Source: JAHEZL01 sp046074525
Lineage (GTDB): Bacteria > Bacteroidota > Bacteroidia > Flavobacteriales_C > GCA-002722245
Length of the DNA: 64,000 nt
Assembly (NCBI GenBank): GCA_046074525.1
Contig: JBJTOK010000062.1
Coordinates: forward strand, 1 to 64,000
Direction of reading: 5' to 3'
Part shown: positions 52,222 through 61,136 of the stretch, piece by piece
How positions within the stretch are numbered: position 1 is the stretch's first letter
Layout of the letters: every line of letters starts with the position of its first letter
Program-made: the position numbers and the translations under genes
The notes under the pieces: model-generated
The model's input: the letters and a program-made list of their open reading frames with translations, nothing else
Told to the model about the DNA's origin: nothing
Database searches by the model: none

Positions 52222-54407
52222 TGGAAATGCAATTAGAAAAATTTTCCTACGACAACAAGTCTGTACGCAACTTTTTGTACGCCACCGCCATATGGGGACT
52301 GGTGGGCTTTTTAGTAGGATTAATCCTGGCCATAGAAATGTTCTGGCCGCAATTAACCAATGGAATTCCCTTTTTATCCTTCGGGCGACTCCGACCACTG
52401 CACACCAATGCAGTGATCTTCGCATTTGTGGGTAACGGTATTTTTGCCGGGGTTTATTATTCTTTGCAGCGTTTGTGTAAGGCAAGAATGTACAGCGATA
52501 TGCTGAGCAAAATCCATTTCTGGGGCTGGCAGCTCATCATCGTTTCGGCAGCACTTACCCTGCCTTTTGGTTATACCACCGGTAAAGAATACGCCGAGCT
52601 GGAGTGGCCTGTAGATATTGCCATTGCCCTTATCTGGGTGATCTTCGGATGGAATATCATCGGTACGATTGTAAAGAGAAGAGTAAAACATATTTATGTT
52701 GCTATCTGGTTTTACATCGCTTCATGGATTACAGTAACCATGTTGCATGTGGTGAACTCTTTTGAAATGCCGGTGACTTTCCTTAAATCATATTCCTGGT
52801 ATGCTGGTGTACAGGATGCATTGGTACAATGGTGGTACGGCCACAACGCCGTTGCATTCTTCCTTACCACCACTTATCTCGGACTCATGTATTACTTTAT
52901 CCCAAAAGCGGCGGAGAGACCGGTATTTTCGTACCGCTTGTCCATCATCCATTTCTGGGCACTCATCTTTATTTACATCTGGGCGGGGCCGCACCACTTG
53001 TTGTACACTGCTCTTCCCGACTGGGCTCAGTCGCTGGGCACCGTATTTTCCATCATGCTCATTGCTCCATCATGGGGTGGTATGCTTAATGGCTTGCTGA
53101 CACTCCGTGGTGCATGGGACAAAGTACGCGACGACGTTGTTTTGAAATTCATGGTGGTGGCACTCACCAGCTACGGTATGGCCACTTTTGAAGGTCCGAT
53201 GCTTTCCCTGAAATCGCTCAATGCACTGAGTCACTACACCGACTGGACCATCGCACACGTTCACATTGGCGCTTTGGGATGGAATGGCTGTCTCACCTTT
53301 GGTATATTTTATTTCCTTATACCACGTATGTTCAGTACCAAGCTGTATTCACAAAAACTCGCTAACTGGCACTTCTGGCTGGCAACACTCGGTATACTCT
53401 TTTATGCCTTGCCGATGTACTGGGCAGCAATTGTGCAAAACCAGCTTTGGAGAGAATTCAATCCTGATGGCACATTGGCCAACCAGAATTTCCTTGACAC
53501 TGTAACTCAAATCATCCCGATGTATCAGCTGAGAGCACTCGGTGGTGCCATCTTCATTGCAGGCGTAGTGCTGATGTTCTACAACCTCATCAAAACTATC
53601 AAAAGCGGAAAACTCATTGAAAACGAGGAAGCCGAAGCTTATTCACTGGTACACGCTAACGTAAAACACGAGAAAGAACACTGGCACCGTTGGATTGAAA
53701 GACGTCCTATCCAGATGCTCATCCTCAGCTTGATTGCTGTATTGATTGGTGGCGCGCTGGAAATGGTACCAACCTTCCTCGTGAAATCCAATGTCCCTAC
53801 AATCACCAGTGTAAAACCATACACACCGCTTGAGCTGGAAGGTCGCGACCTTTATATCCGCGAAGGCTGCTACAACTGCCACTCGCAAATGATTCGCCCT
53901 TTCCGCTGGGAAACCGAGCGCTACGGAGAATATTCAAAAGCAGGTGAATTTGTTTACGATCACCCATTCCAATGGGGCTCCAAACGTACCGGTCCGGATC
54001 TCGCCCGTGAAGGTGTGAAAACAGGAAGATTGTACAAATCCAACGACTGGCATTTCAATCACTTGTTGATTCCCGACTCAGTATCCATGGGATCCATCAT
54101 GCCACGTTACCCTTGGTTGCTGGCGAAACTGGATGTAAGCGACATCGGAAAAAAGATAGAAGCCATGCAGGCATTAGGTGTTCCTTACGCCGACGGTTAC
54201 GAGAAAATTGCTGCTGAAGACCTGAAAAAACAGGCTAAAGAAGTTGCAAAACCTTTGTATGATAATATCGATGCACTCCTCATCACCGATGAAACTTACG
54301 ATAATATCAAAGACGGTAAAATGAAGTTAGAAGAAACCGAAATGGTTGCCATCATCGCTTATTTGCAGCGACTGGGAACCGACATCTATCCAAAAAATAA
54401 AAAGTAG
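52221..54407 (+). CDS. ccoN: Fused cbb3 cytochrome c oxidase subunits I and II (CcoN-CcoO)
   Basis: A 728-residue fusion. Residues about 1-470 are CcoN with twelve helices and the heme and copper ligands: LRPLHTNAVIF, WWYGHNAVAFF (CuB histidine), GPHHLLY, and HYTDWTIAHVHIGALGW (heme b and b3 histidines). After a linker and one helix (about 492-512), CcoO follows with a c-type heme site Cys550-Tyr-Asn-Cys553-His554 and the axial methionine probably in SIMPRYPWLL. This high-affinity oxidase reduces oxygen at low tension. The fusion is common in Bacteroidota. Confidence 0.95.
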   Translation: MEMQLEKFSYDNKSVRNFLYATAIWGLVGFLVGLILAIEMFWPQLTNGIPFLSFGRLRPLHTNAVIFAFVGNGIFAGVYYSLQRLCKARMYSDMLSKIHFWGWQLIIVSAALTLPFGYTTGKEYAELEWPVDIAIALIWVIFGWNIIGTIVKRRVKHIYVAIWFYIASWITVTMLHVVNSFEMPVTFLKSYSWYAGVQDALVQWWYGHNAVAFFLTTTYLGLMYYFIPKAAERPVFSYRLSIIHFWALIFIYIWAGPHHLLYTALPDWAQSLGTVFSIMLIAPSWGGMLNGLLTLRGAWDKVRDDVVLKFMVVALTSYGMATFEGPMLSLKSLNALSHYTDWTIAHVHIGALGWNGCLTFGIFYFLIPRMFSTKLYSQKLANWHFWLATLGILFYALPMYWAAIVQNQLWREFNPDGTLANQNFLDTVTQIIPMYQLRALGGAIFIAGVVLMFYNLIKTIKSGKLIENEEAEAYSLVHANVKHEKEHWHRWIERRPIQMLILSLIAVLIGGALEMVPTFLVKSNVPTITSVKPYTPLELEGRDLYIREGCYNCHSQMIRPFRWETERYGEYSKAGEFVYDHPFQWGSKRTGPDLAREGVKTGRLYKSNDWHFNHLLIPDSVSMGSIMPRYPWLLAKLDVSDIGKKIEAMQALGVPYADGYEKIAAEDLKKQAKEVAKPLYDNIDALLITDETYDNIKDGKMKLEETEMVAIIAYLQRLGTDIYPKNKK

Positions 54408-54411
54408 AACT

Positions 54412-54594
54412 ATGTTGAAATTCATCAAAGGACATCTCGACTCGATATCAGGAATAGAAATCTATCCTATCATTTCCCTCCTGATATTTTTTACAGTATT
54501 CACAGTAATGCTGGTGTGGGCTTTCAGAGCCGACAAAAAATACCTGGAAGAAATGAGCAATTTGCCCTTAGACAATAAAAATGAAAATATATGA
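54412..54594 (+). CDS. ccoQ: cbb3 oxidase small subunit CcoQ-like
   Basis: A 60-residue protein with one transmembrane helix (about 20-40, SLLIFFTVFTVMLVWAF) and a charged tail (RADKKYLEEMSNLPL) of CcoQ/FixQ type. It is placed between ccoNO and ccoP and overlaps ccoP by 4 bp. The frame is open further upstream, within ccoNO, but the ATG at 54412 is the natural start. Confidence 0.8.
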   Translation: MLKFIKGHLDSISGIEIYPIISLLIFFTVFTVMLVWAFRADKKYLEEMSNLPLDNKNENI

Positions 54595-55424
54595 GAGCAA
54601 TTTTATTACAAAGCGAAACAGCAAGTATGTTTCAACCCCTGCTGAAAGATCCGTTGTACACAGTACTGCTTACCATTATCATTGTACTGTTGCTGTGCCT
54701 GCTGCTGCTGGCCAATACTTTTAAAACGGTTTTCAAAAGCTTATACCCAGAAGTTGAGAAGGAAAAAAGCGACAAGCCCGAAAAAACGCTTTACGATGCA
54801 CTCACCGCTTACGTGCCGGTGGAGGAAGAACACTCTATCCTCATGGATCACGAATACGACGGTATCAGGGAGCTCGACAATAACTTACCACCTTGGTGGG
54901 TGTATATGTTCTACATCTGTATAATTTTTGCTGTAGTATATATGGGCTACTATCATGTGATGGCCGGACCTTCTTCTAAACAGGAATACGAAAATGAACT
55001 GGCCGAATTCCGTGAAAAGAAAGCTGCTGACATCAAAGCAAATCCGGTAAAAACAGTGGATGAAAATTCGGTAGCACTGCTGACTGATCCAAGCAAGCTG
55101 GCACAAGGAAAAGCGTTGTTTGAAGCCAATTGCCAAACCTGCCACGGCGTTGGTGGAAAGGGTCTGAACGGACCTAACCTCAGCGATGAGTACTGGCTGT
55201 ATGGCGGTAGTGTGAAAGATATTTTCAGCACTGCTAAATATGGAAAGATTGAAAAAGGTATGCCTTCATGGAGCGCTCTGGGCGGCGAAAAACTTGAAAC
55301 TATAGTAAGTTATATCAAGCACCTCACACCAGCTCCGGACGGTAAAGCACCGCAGGGAAACAAATATACTGAAGAAGCAGCAACACTTCCAGCCGACACC
55401 CTGAAAACCGACACTTTAAAATAA
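54591..55424 (+). CDS. ccoP: cbb3 oxidase subunit III CcoP (monoheme)
   Basis: A 277-residue membrane-bound cytochrome c. It has two transmembrane helices (about 22-42 and 103-123) with a cytoplasmic segment between them containing EHSILMDHEYDGIRELDNNLPPWW, a CcoP hallmark. A single heme c domain follows with Cys181-Cys184-His185 (CQTCH) and a methionine in EKGMPSW. Proteobacterial CcoP normally has two hemes; one is missing here, as in other Bacteroidota. The tail is Thr/Asp-rich. Confidence 0.93.
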   Translation: MRAILLQSETASMFQPLLKDPLYTVLLTIIIVLLLCLLLLANTFKTVFKSLYPEVEKEKSDKPEKTLYDALTAYVPVEEEHSILMDHEYDGIRELDNNLPPWWVYMFYICIIFAVVYMGYYHVMAGPSSKQEYENELAEFREKKAADIKANPVKTVDENSVALLTDPSKLAQGKALFEANCQTCHGVGGKGLNGPNLSDEYWLYGGSVKDIFSTAKYGKIEKGMPSWSALGGEKLETIVSYIKHLTPAPDGKAPQGNKYTEEAATLPADTLKTDTLK

Positions 55425-55425
55425 A

Positions 55426-56835
55426 ATGCAGGAAACAGAAACATATGCCGAAGATTTTCGCGGCCACCTTTCTACGGTGGACGAAAAAGGAAAACGGATA
55501 TGGATTTACCCAAAAGCCATCAAAGGAAGGCTTTACAAATACCGAACGCTGGTAAGCTACGTATTGTTGGCCTTCCTCTTTGGCATGCCTCATATTTACC
55601 TGCATGGCGAACCCTTCCTGTTGTTCGATATCATCCACAGAAAATTTATTCTGTTCGGACAGATTTTCTACCCACAGGATTTTTACCTCTTCGTGTTTGG
55701 CAGTATTGGCATGGTGCTCTTCATTATCTTATTCACCATCGCTTTTGGCCGTTTCTTCTGCGGATGGATTTGCCCGCAAACCATCTTCCTCGAAATGGTT
55801 TTCCGAAAGATTGAACGATGGATAGAAGGCGACCATAACGCACAAAGAAAACTGAATCAGAACAAATGGCATGAGAACAATAAACTCCTGAAGAAAAGTG
55901 TAAAGCACATTATATTCTTTGGTATTTCCTATGTTGTTGCCAACACTTTCCTGGCTTACATTATCGGCTCCCGGGAATTGTTCCATATTCAAACCGACAC
56001 ACCGTCGAATCACATCACAGGACTGGTGGCCATTACAATATTCAGTGCCGCGTTCTATGGCGTTTTTGCCTTCTTCCGCGAACAAGTCTGCACCAATGTT
56101 TGTCCCTATGGAAGACTACAAGGTGTATTGCTCGATAAAAACAGCATAGTAGTGGCATACGACCGATTGCGCGGCGAGCCCCGAGAAAAAAGTGGTAAAA
56201 ACAGAAACACTTCCGCCGGCTCTTGTATTGATTGCCGACAATGCGTGTTGGTTTGTCCCACCGGCATCGACATACGCAACGGCACTCAGCTTGAGTGTGT
56301 GAACTGCACTGCCTGTATTGATGCCTGTGATGATGTAATGCTTAAAATAAAGCAACCTACAGGTCTTATCAAGTATGCATCTGAAAAGCAAATTTCAGAA
56401 GGAGGAAAATTTGTTTTTACTGCGCGACTGAAAGCTTATTCAGCGGTGCTGATAGCCATCATTATTTTTTTTAATATACTCATGGTGATGCGGGGTACGG
56501 TGGAGACAACAATACTGAGGGCACGCGGGCAAAATTTCACTGTTATGGACGACGGACGCATCAGCAATTTGTACAAATACAAAATCATCAACAAATCCAA
56601 TGAGAAGATTCCGCTTAAAGTAAGTCTGGTTGACGTGAAAGGGGAAATTGAATTAATAGGCCAGAAAAACCTGGTGCTGCAACCCGAAGAAAAAAAAGAG
56701 GGCATCATGATGATAAAAATCGATTCCAACGAAGTACGAAGAAGGACCAACAGCATTAAAATACGCATCACACATGGCGATGTAACAGAAGAAATAACCT
56801 CTGTTTTCATGGCACCCAGAAAAAGTAAAAAGTAA
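55426..56835 (+). CDS. ccoG: cbb3 oxidase accessory protein CcoG
   Basis: A 469-residue membrane iron-sulfur protein, known in other bacteria as a Cu(II) reductase for cbb3 assembly. It has helices near the N-terminus, the CGWICPQ motif and REQVCTNVCPYGRLQG. A double ferredoxin cluster domain follows (CIDCRQCVLVCP and CVNCTACIDACD). One more helix and a C-terminal immunoglobulin-like domain (about 370-469, VMRGTVETTILRARGQ onward) complete the standard layout. Confidence 0.94.
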   Translation: MQETETYAEDFRGHLSTVDEKGKRIWIYPKAIKGRLYKYRTLVSYVLLAFLFGMPHIYLHGEPFLLFDIIHRKFILFGQIFYPQDFYLFVFGSIGMVLFIILFTIAFGRFFCGWICPQTIFLEMVFRKIERWIEGDHNAQRKLNQNKWHENNKLLKKSVKHIIFFGISYVVANTFLAYIIGSRELFHIQTDTPSNHITGLVAITIFSAAFYGVFAFFREQVCTNVCPYGRLQGVLLDKNSIVVAYDRLRGEPREKSGKNRNTSAGSCIDCRQCVLVCPTGIDIRNGTQLECVNCTACIDACDDVMLKIKQPTGLIKYASEKQISEGGKFVFTARLKAYSAVLIAIIIFFNILMVMRGTVETTILRARGQNFTVMDDGRISNLYKYKIINKSNEKIPLKVSLVDVKGEIELIGQKNLVLQPEEKKEGIMMIKIDSNEVRRRTNSIKIRITHGDVTEEITSVFMAPRKSKK

Positions 56836-56841
56836 GAAACT

Positions 56842-57300
56842 ATGGAAACTCAAAACACACCCACTAAACCCAAAAGTGGTTTTCACTGGGGCTGGCGCAT
56901 TGCCATTTTTTATTCACTTTTTGTAATTGCAATGGTGAGCGCGGTGATCTTCAGTGGCACAATGGACACATCGCTGGTAGAAGAAGATTACTATGAAAAG
57001 GAAGTCGCGTTTCAGCAGGAAATCAACAAAAAGCAAAATGTTGTAGACGACTCTGCAGCATTCAGAATTATCCTGACGAAAGATTCGGTAAACATTGTTT
57101 TTCCGGAGAACAACGAGAAAGGAAAAATTTCTTTCATCAATTATTCTGATGCAAAAAGTGACAAGCATTTTAAGCTCCGTTTAAACCACAAGCAGCAATC
57201 TTTCCCCCGCGAAATATTTAAAGCAGGAAGCTATGAAATACAGGTAGACTGGCAACACAACAATCAAAATTATTACTGGGAAGAAAAAATAATGATGTAA
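56842..57300 (+). CDS. ccoH: FixH/CcoH-like oxidase assembly protein
   Basis: A 152-residue membrane protein. One N-terminal helix (about 17-38) is preceded by KSGFHWGWRIA and followed by MDTSLVEEDYYEKEVAFQQEI, a recognisable FixH signature. The C-terminal periplasmic part is beta-rich. It is needed for stability of the oxidase complex in other bacteria. Position between ccoG and the SafE-like gene supports the assignment. Confidence 0.88.
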   Translation: METQNTPTKPKSGFHWGWRIAIFYSLFVIAMVSAVIFSGTMDTSLVEEDYYEKEVAFQQEINKKQNVVDDSAAFRIILTKDSVNIVFPENNEKGKISFINYSDAKSDKHFKLRLNHKQQSFPREIFKAGSYEIQVDWQHNNQNYYWEEKIMM

Positions 57301-57303
57301 TCC

Positions 57304-58017
57304 ATGCTGCTCCTTACCGCCATATTGCTGGGTTTAGCCTCAAGTCTGCATTGCGTTGGCATGTGTGGCCCGATAGTAATGAATGTCCCATTCCTCTCTT
57401 TCGGAAATAATAAATTTTTCGCCATTGCACTCTATCACGCAGGAAGAATTTTTGTTTATGCACTATTGGGAATTTTCTCGGGAAGTATTGCCACAGCCTT
57501 ATCTTTCGCAGGTTTACAGCAATGGATTTCAATTCTCGCCGGCGGATTTTTATTGCTCTTGTTTTTTATTCCTAAGATCAAAAATGTCATGGAGAAAAAA
57601 CTGACAGCACCTGTGAACAGGATTTACGGCACTTTCAGCAAATATTTTTTTCAACCCACCTACTCTTCCGTTGCGCTGATGGGTGCAGTTAACGGTATTT
57701 TACCATGCGGAATGGTATATGCAGCACTTACAGCTTCAACCGCCGGAGGATCTGTTCCCGAGTCGATGTTATATATGGCATTTTTCGGAATCGGCACGCT
57801 GCCATTGCTGCTGGCCTGTTCGGCAGGACTTTCCTTTCTGGGGACTTCCTTCCGCAATCAATTCAGAAAATGGGCGCCTTACGGCACTCTGGTCATAGGC
57901 ATTCTCTTCGTGCTGCGCGGCATGAACCTGGGCATTCCTTATGTGAGTCCGCACTTTGAAGAAAAAACAAAAACGGTGAATTGCTGTCACCACAAAGAAA
58001 TCAAAACATGTCACTGA
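57304..58017 (+). CDS. DsbD_2/UreH-type membrane protein (sulfite exporter TauE/SafE-like) of the cbb3 locus
   Basis: A 237-residue protein with six helices. The paired motifs SLHCVGMCGPIV (helix 1) and NGILPCGMVYAAL (helix 4) are typical of the DsbD_2 family; the Cys and His residues suggest copper or thiol chemistry. Proteins of this family regularly occur at the end of cbb3 operons and are suspected copper transporters. The last residues (VNCCHHKEIKTCH) form a Cys/His-rich tail that could bind metal. Its last 10 bp overlap the hemN start. Confidence 0.75.
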   Translation: MLLLTAILLGLASSLHCVGMCGPIVMNVPFLSFGNNKFFAIALYHAGRIFVYALLGIFSGSIATALSFAGLQQWISILAGGFLLLLFFIPKIKNVMEKKLTAPVNRIYGTFSKYFFQPTYSSVALMGAVNGILPCGMVYAALTASTAGGSVPESMLYMAFFGIGTLPLLLACSAGLSFLGTSFRNQFRKWAPYGTLVIGILFVLRGMNLGIPYVSPHFEEKTKTVNCCHHKEIKTCH

Positions 58018-59339
58018 TTAATAAATACGACATCGCCTGTCCGCGCTACACCAGTTATCCCACAGTTCCTTACTGGGAAAACAACCTAACTGAGGAGCTT
58101 TACAAACAGCAGGTGAAATTCGCTTTTGATGAAAACAGCCTGGGCATCAGCTTGTACATTCATCTTCCTTTTTGCGAAAGTTTGTGTACCTATTGCGGCT
58201 GCAACACACGCATTACCGTGAATCACAAAGTAGAAAATCCATACATCGATGCCGTATTAAAAGAATGGGAACTGTACAAAAAAATTTTCGCAAAAGCGCC
58301 TGAAATCGCTGAATTGCACTTAGGTGGAGGAACGCCAACCTTCTTCTCTCCTGAAAATCTGGAACGACTGATCAACGGGATTCTGGAGGGAAGTAAAAAA
58401 TGCCACGACCGGAAATTCAGCTTTGAAGCCCATCCAGCCAACACAACCGGAGAACATTTAAAAGTATTATACAACCTGGGCTTCCGTAGATTGAGTTTGG
58501 GCATCCAGGATTTTGATGCCAAGGTACAACAAGCCATTAACCGCCATCAAAGCTTTGAAGACGTTCAACGCGTTACCGAGCAGGCGCGCAAATTAGGATA
58601 TACTTCTGTAAGCTACGATGTGATTTACGGTTTACCATTTCAAACGCTGGAAAGTGTGCGTGATACTTTCACAAAAGTATGCCGTCTGAAACCCGACAGG
58701 ATTTCTTATTACAGCTATGCCCATGTACCTTGGAAACACAAAGGTCAGCGCCACTACGACGAAAGTCACCTCCCCACCAAAGAATACAAACGGGCCCTGT
58801 ATGATGAAGGCAAAAAGTTATTGTCGCAAAATGCCTATAAAGAAATCGGCATGGACCACTTCGCTTTTGCGCATGATGAATTGTTTATCGCGGAGAAAGA
58901 AGGCCGGCTGCACCGAAACTTCATGGGGTATACCGACAGTCAGAGCAAGCTGCTAATTGGCCTAGGTGTTTCAGCCATCAGTGATACATGGACTGCCTTT
59001 TCGCAAAACATCAAAGAAGTAGAAAGCTATCAAAAAGCAGTGTTGAATGGACAGTTACCAATGGCGCAGTGTCATCATTTACATGCCGAAGACCTATTCA
59101 TCCGCCAGCACATCCTTAATATTATGTGCCGCTACAATACCGAATGGAAGGAGAACCTTGAACCTGCTATCATACAACGGCTGAAGGAACTGGCCAGCGA
59201 CGGCCTCATCCATCTGCAAAGCAATTCACTTTCTGTAACAGAAACAGGAAAAGCTTTTTTGCGCAATATCTGTCTTGCTTTTGATTTGCGGTACTGGAGA
59301 AGAGTACCTGAGAAAAGCACTTTCAGTCAGGCAGTATAA
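58008..59339 (+). CDS. hemN: Oxygen-independent coproporphyrinogen III oxidase
   Basis: A 443-residue radical SAM enzyme that makes protoporphyrinogen IX without oxygen. The 4Fe-4S motif is Cys56-xxx-Cys60-xx-Cys63 (FCESLCTYCGC). LHLGGGTPTFFSPENLERLI, FEAHPANTT and SLGIQDFDAKVQQAINRHQ follow, then the HemN C-terminal domain. Length is standard. The ATG at 58008 overlaps the previous gene by 10 bp; a TTG at 57981 is an unlikely longer start. It supplies heme for the oxidase at low oxygen. Confidence 0.93.
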   Translation: MSLINKYDIACPRYTSYPTVPYWENNLTEELYKQQVKFAFDENSLGISLYIHLPFCESLCTYCGCNTRITVNHKVENPYIDAVLKEWELYKKIFAKAPEIAELHLGGGTPTFFSPENLERLINGILEGSKKCHDRKFSFEAHPANTTGEHLKVLYNLGFRRLSLGIQDFDAKVQQAINRHQSFEDVQRVTEQARKLGYTSVSYDVIYGLPFQTLESVRDTFTKVCRLKPDRISYYSYAHVPWKHKGQRHYDESHLPTKEYKRALYDEGKKLLSQNAYKEIGMDHFAFAHDELFIAEKEGRLHRNFMGYTDSQSKLLIGLGVSAISDTWTAFSQNIKEVESYQKAVLNGQLPMAQCHHLHAEDLFIRQHILNIMCRYNTEWKENLEPAIIQRLKELASDGLIHLQSNSLSVTETGKAFLRNICLAFDLRYWRRVPEKSTFSQAV

Positions 59340-59340
59340 T

Positions 59341-60705
59341 TCAAAGCTCCTCTATCTGCCATAAGGATGGAATAATGCAATTCCATTTCAGAGTACTTTC
59401 AATCTTCGTTCTTAAAACATCCGCAGCCTGGGCTTCGCCATGCACAATAAAAACTTTTTGAGGTTTATTTCTGATTTTTGACATCCAGCTGAGTAAGCCT
59501 TTCTGATCGGCGTGACCACTGAGTCCGCGGATTTCCTCAATGCGTGCCTTAACATCGTAGTATCTTCCATAAATTTTAATTTCGGAAGCACCGCGCAGCA
59601 ATTGTCGTCCGCGTGTTCCCTCAGCCTGGTAACCCGACATAAGTACTGTTGTGCGGGGATCACCGATATAATGCTGAAGATAGCTCAGTACCCTTCCGCC
59701 TGTAAGCATGCCGCTTCCTGCTATAACAATCTTGGGACGTTCGTCGTTGATCATCGCCAGAGTTTCCTTAAAATCTTTTGTATAATCGAAACTGGCGCAC
59801 ATCTGGCTGCAGTCTTTTTCCGACAGTTTCAACCACTTCAGGTGATGCTGTAATACCTTAAGGACATTGGTTCCCATAGGACTATCGACAATCATTGGCA
59901 CATGAGGAATTTTACCTTTCTGTTTAAGCTGCCACAACAGACACATCAGCAACTGCGCCCGTTCCACGGCAAAGCTGGGAATTATAAGCGTACCGCCCAT
60001 CTCTATTGTTTCGCAAACCACCTGCTGAAGATGCGCTTCTATATTTTCATCAGGATGCAAACGATCCCCATAAGTACTTTCTATGAAAAGGAAATCGGCA
60101 ACAGGAGGTATGATCGGAGGATAAAGCATCAAGTCATCTTCCCGACCTACATCTCCTGAAAACACCAGCATTTTACCATCCACATCTATCTCAACAGATG
60201 CTGCGCCGAGAATATGTCCGGCATAGCTAAATCTAACTTTAATGTTAGCACCCAGGTCAAGCCAGTAATTATCTTCCACAGATTTGAAATGAGGCAAGGT
60301 GTTCTCTACATCCTTTAAGTTGTAGAGCGGCCTCGCAGGATGGTGCTTACTAAAGCCCTTTTTATTCGCCCTTTCAGCATCTTCCTCCTGAATTTTGGCG
60401 CTGTCACACAATATAATTTCAGCGATTTCAATAGTGGGCGCTGTACCATATATCCATTTTTTAAATCCCATATCCACGAGGCGTGGCAGGAAGCCCGAAT
60501 GATCCATGTGTCCGTGGGTCAGCAAAACACAATCAATGGTCGCCGCCTCTACAGGCAAATAATTCCAATTGAGTTCCCGTAATTTCTTCACTCCCTGGAA
60601 CAATCCGCAATCCACCAGTATTCGTTTGCCTTTTGCTTCAATAAGGAATTTTGATCCGGTAACAGTTCCGGCAGCACCTAAAAAATAAACCTTGACTTTA
60701 TCCAT
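59341..60705 (-). CDS. MBL-fold beta-CASP metallo-hydrolase (RNA-processing type)
   Basis: A 454-residue protein. The metallo-beta-lactamase domain has THGHMDHSGFLPRL and an SYAGHILGAAS histidine. The beta-CASP insert (SFAVERAQLLMCLL) and the C-terminal RMMBL block (GLSGHADQKGLLSWM, VHGEAQAADVL) follow. This combination is found in nucleases of the CPSF73/RNase J superfamily; bacterial versions are mostly unstudied. It is convergent with hemN (one base apart) and divergent from small membrane genes. A perfect -7 box and a CRP/FNR-type operator lie in its upstream region. Confidence 0.88.
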   Translation of the reverse strand: MDKVKVYFLGAAGTVTGSKFLIEAKGKRILVDCGLFQGVKKLRELNWNYLPVEAATIDCVLLTHGHMDHSGFLPRLVDMGFKKWIYGTAPTIEIAEIILCDSAKIQEEDAERANKKGFSKHHPARPLYNLKDVENTLPHFKSVEDNYWLDLGANIKVRFSYAGHILGAASVEIDVDGKMLVFSGDVGREDDLMLYPPIIPPVADFLFIESTYGDRLHPDENIEAHLQQVVCETIEMGGTLIIPSFAVERAQLLMCLLWQLKQKGKIPHVPMIVDSPMGTNVLKVLQHHLKWLKLSEKDCSQMCASFDYTKDFKETLAMINDERPKIVIAGSGMLTGGRVLSYLQHYIGDPRTTVLMSGYQAEGTRGRQLLRGASEIKIYGRYYDVKARIEEIRGLSGHADQKGLLSWMSKIRNKPQKVFIVHGEAQAADVLRTKIESTLKWNCIIPSLWQIEEL

Positions 60706-60709
60706 ACCC

Positions 60710-60717
60710 CAAAAGTA
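60710..60717 (-). promoter_or_regulatory. -7 promoter box of the beta-CASP hydrolase
   Basis: TACTTTTG on the minus strand matches TAnnTTTG exactly and ends four bases before the ATG at 60705. No -33 element is seen. The CRP/FNR-type operator is centred about 35 bp upstream of the box. Confidence 0.55.
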
Positions 60718-60735
60718 GAAGGCCTTTTACTAAAA

Positions 60736-60755
60736 ATTATGACAACGGTCATATC
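60736..60755. promoter_or_regulatory. CRP/FNR-type operator between the beta-CASP gene and small membrane genes
   Basis: ATTATGA-N6-TCATATC, with the inner ATGAC/GTCAT palindrome perfect and the right half identical to the other two sites. Its centre (60745.5) is about 41 bp from the predicted minus-strand start near 60704, and about 75 bp before the 60820 ATG on the plus strand. It could therefore serve either or both directions. Confidence 0.6.
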
Positions 60756-60819
60756 CGGATATGAGAACCAGCATTCTGCCCACGACTTTATCCTCAGAAA
60801 TTTGACAAAAAGAAAGTTT

Positions 60820-60993
60820 ATGAAAAAGAACCAGATTTTAGCCACCATTATTGCTGCTGCAGTGCTTTTAGTTCCTTTCCGTTATGCCTTTATTGAAGCT
60901 GACATCACTACACCAGCATTTACTATGGCCATGTTTTTATTAACTATTGGTGGTACAGCAACTGCTTTGCTGATCGCCCTTAAAAGCGAATAA
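60820..60993 (+). CDS. Small two-helix membrane protein
   Basis: A 57-residue protein with two hydrophobic stretches (ILATIIAAAVLLVPFRYAF and FTMAMFLLTIGGTATALLIAL). The frame is open from an ATG at 60739, but that start lies in the CRP/FNR-type operator and the added 27 residues are hydrophilic and unlike a conserved N-terminus; MKKNQIL at 60820 is preferred. No family was recognised. It is followed after 2 bp by another tiny membrane gene. Its position suggests oxygen-regulated expression. Confidence 0.6.
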   Translation: MKKNQILATIIAAAVLLVPFRYAFIEADITTPAFTMAMFLLTIGGTATALLIALKSE

Positions 60994-60995
60994 TT

Positions 60996-61112
60996 ATGAC
61001 AGCAAACCATTTCATACTCGGATTGATGGCAGCCATTGTGCTGTTAGCACTCTTCGCCCTGTCGGGAGCCATTAAAGCATTGGTAAACAGCAAAAAAGAA
61101 AAAAAAGCCTAA
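60996..61112 (+). CDS. Single-helix membrane peptide, 38 residues
   Basis: MTANHFILGLMAAIVLLALF opens a peptide with one membrane helix and a lysine-rich tail (NSKKEKKA). It starts 2 bp after the previous small gene's stop and ends 24 bp before the PAS kinase. Below usual gene-finding size; supported by the hydrophobic pattern, tight spacing and position. It may be a small accessory subunit of a respiratory complex, which is speculation. Confidence 0.5.
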   Translation: MTANHFILGLMAAIVLLALFALSGAIKALVNSKKEKKA

Positions 61113-61136
61113 TACCATCCATTTTATTTATTTTAG

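Noticed and set aside
52221..54407. The CcoN-CcoO fusion and monoheme CcoP as novel.
   Set aside because: Both are usual in Bacteroidota cbb3 operons, so they are described as features rather than findings.
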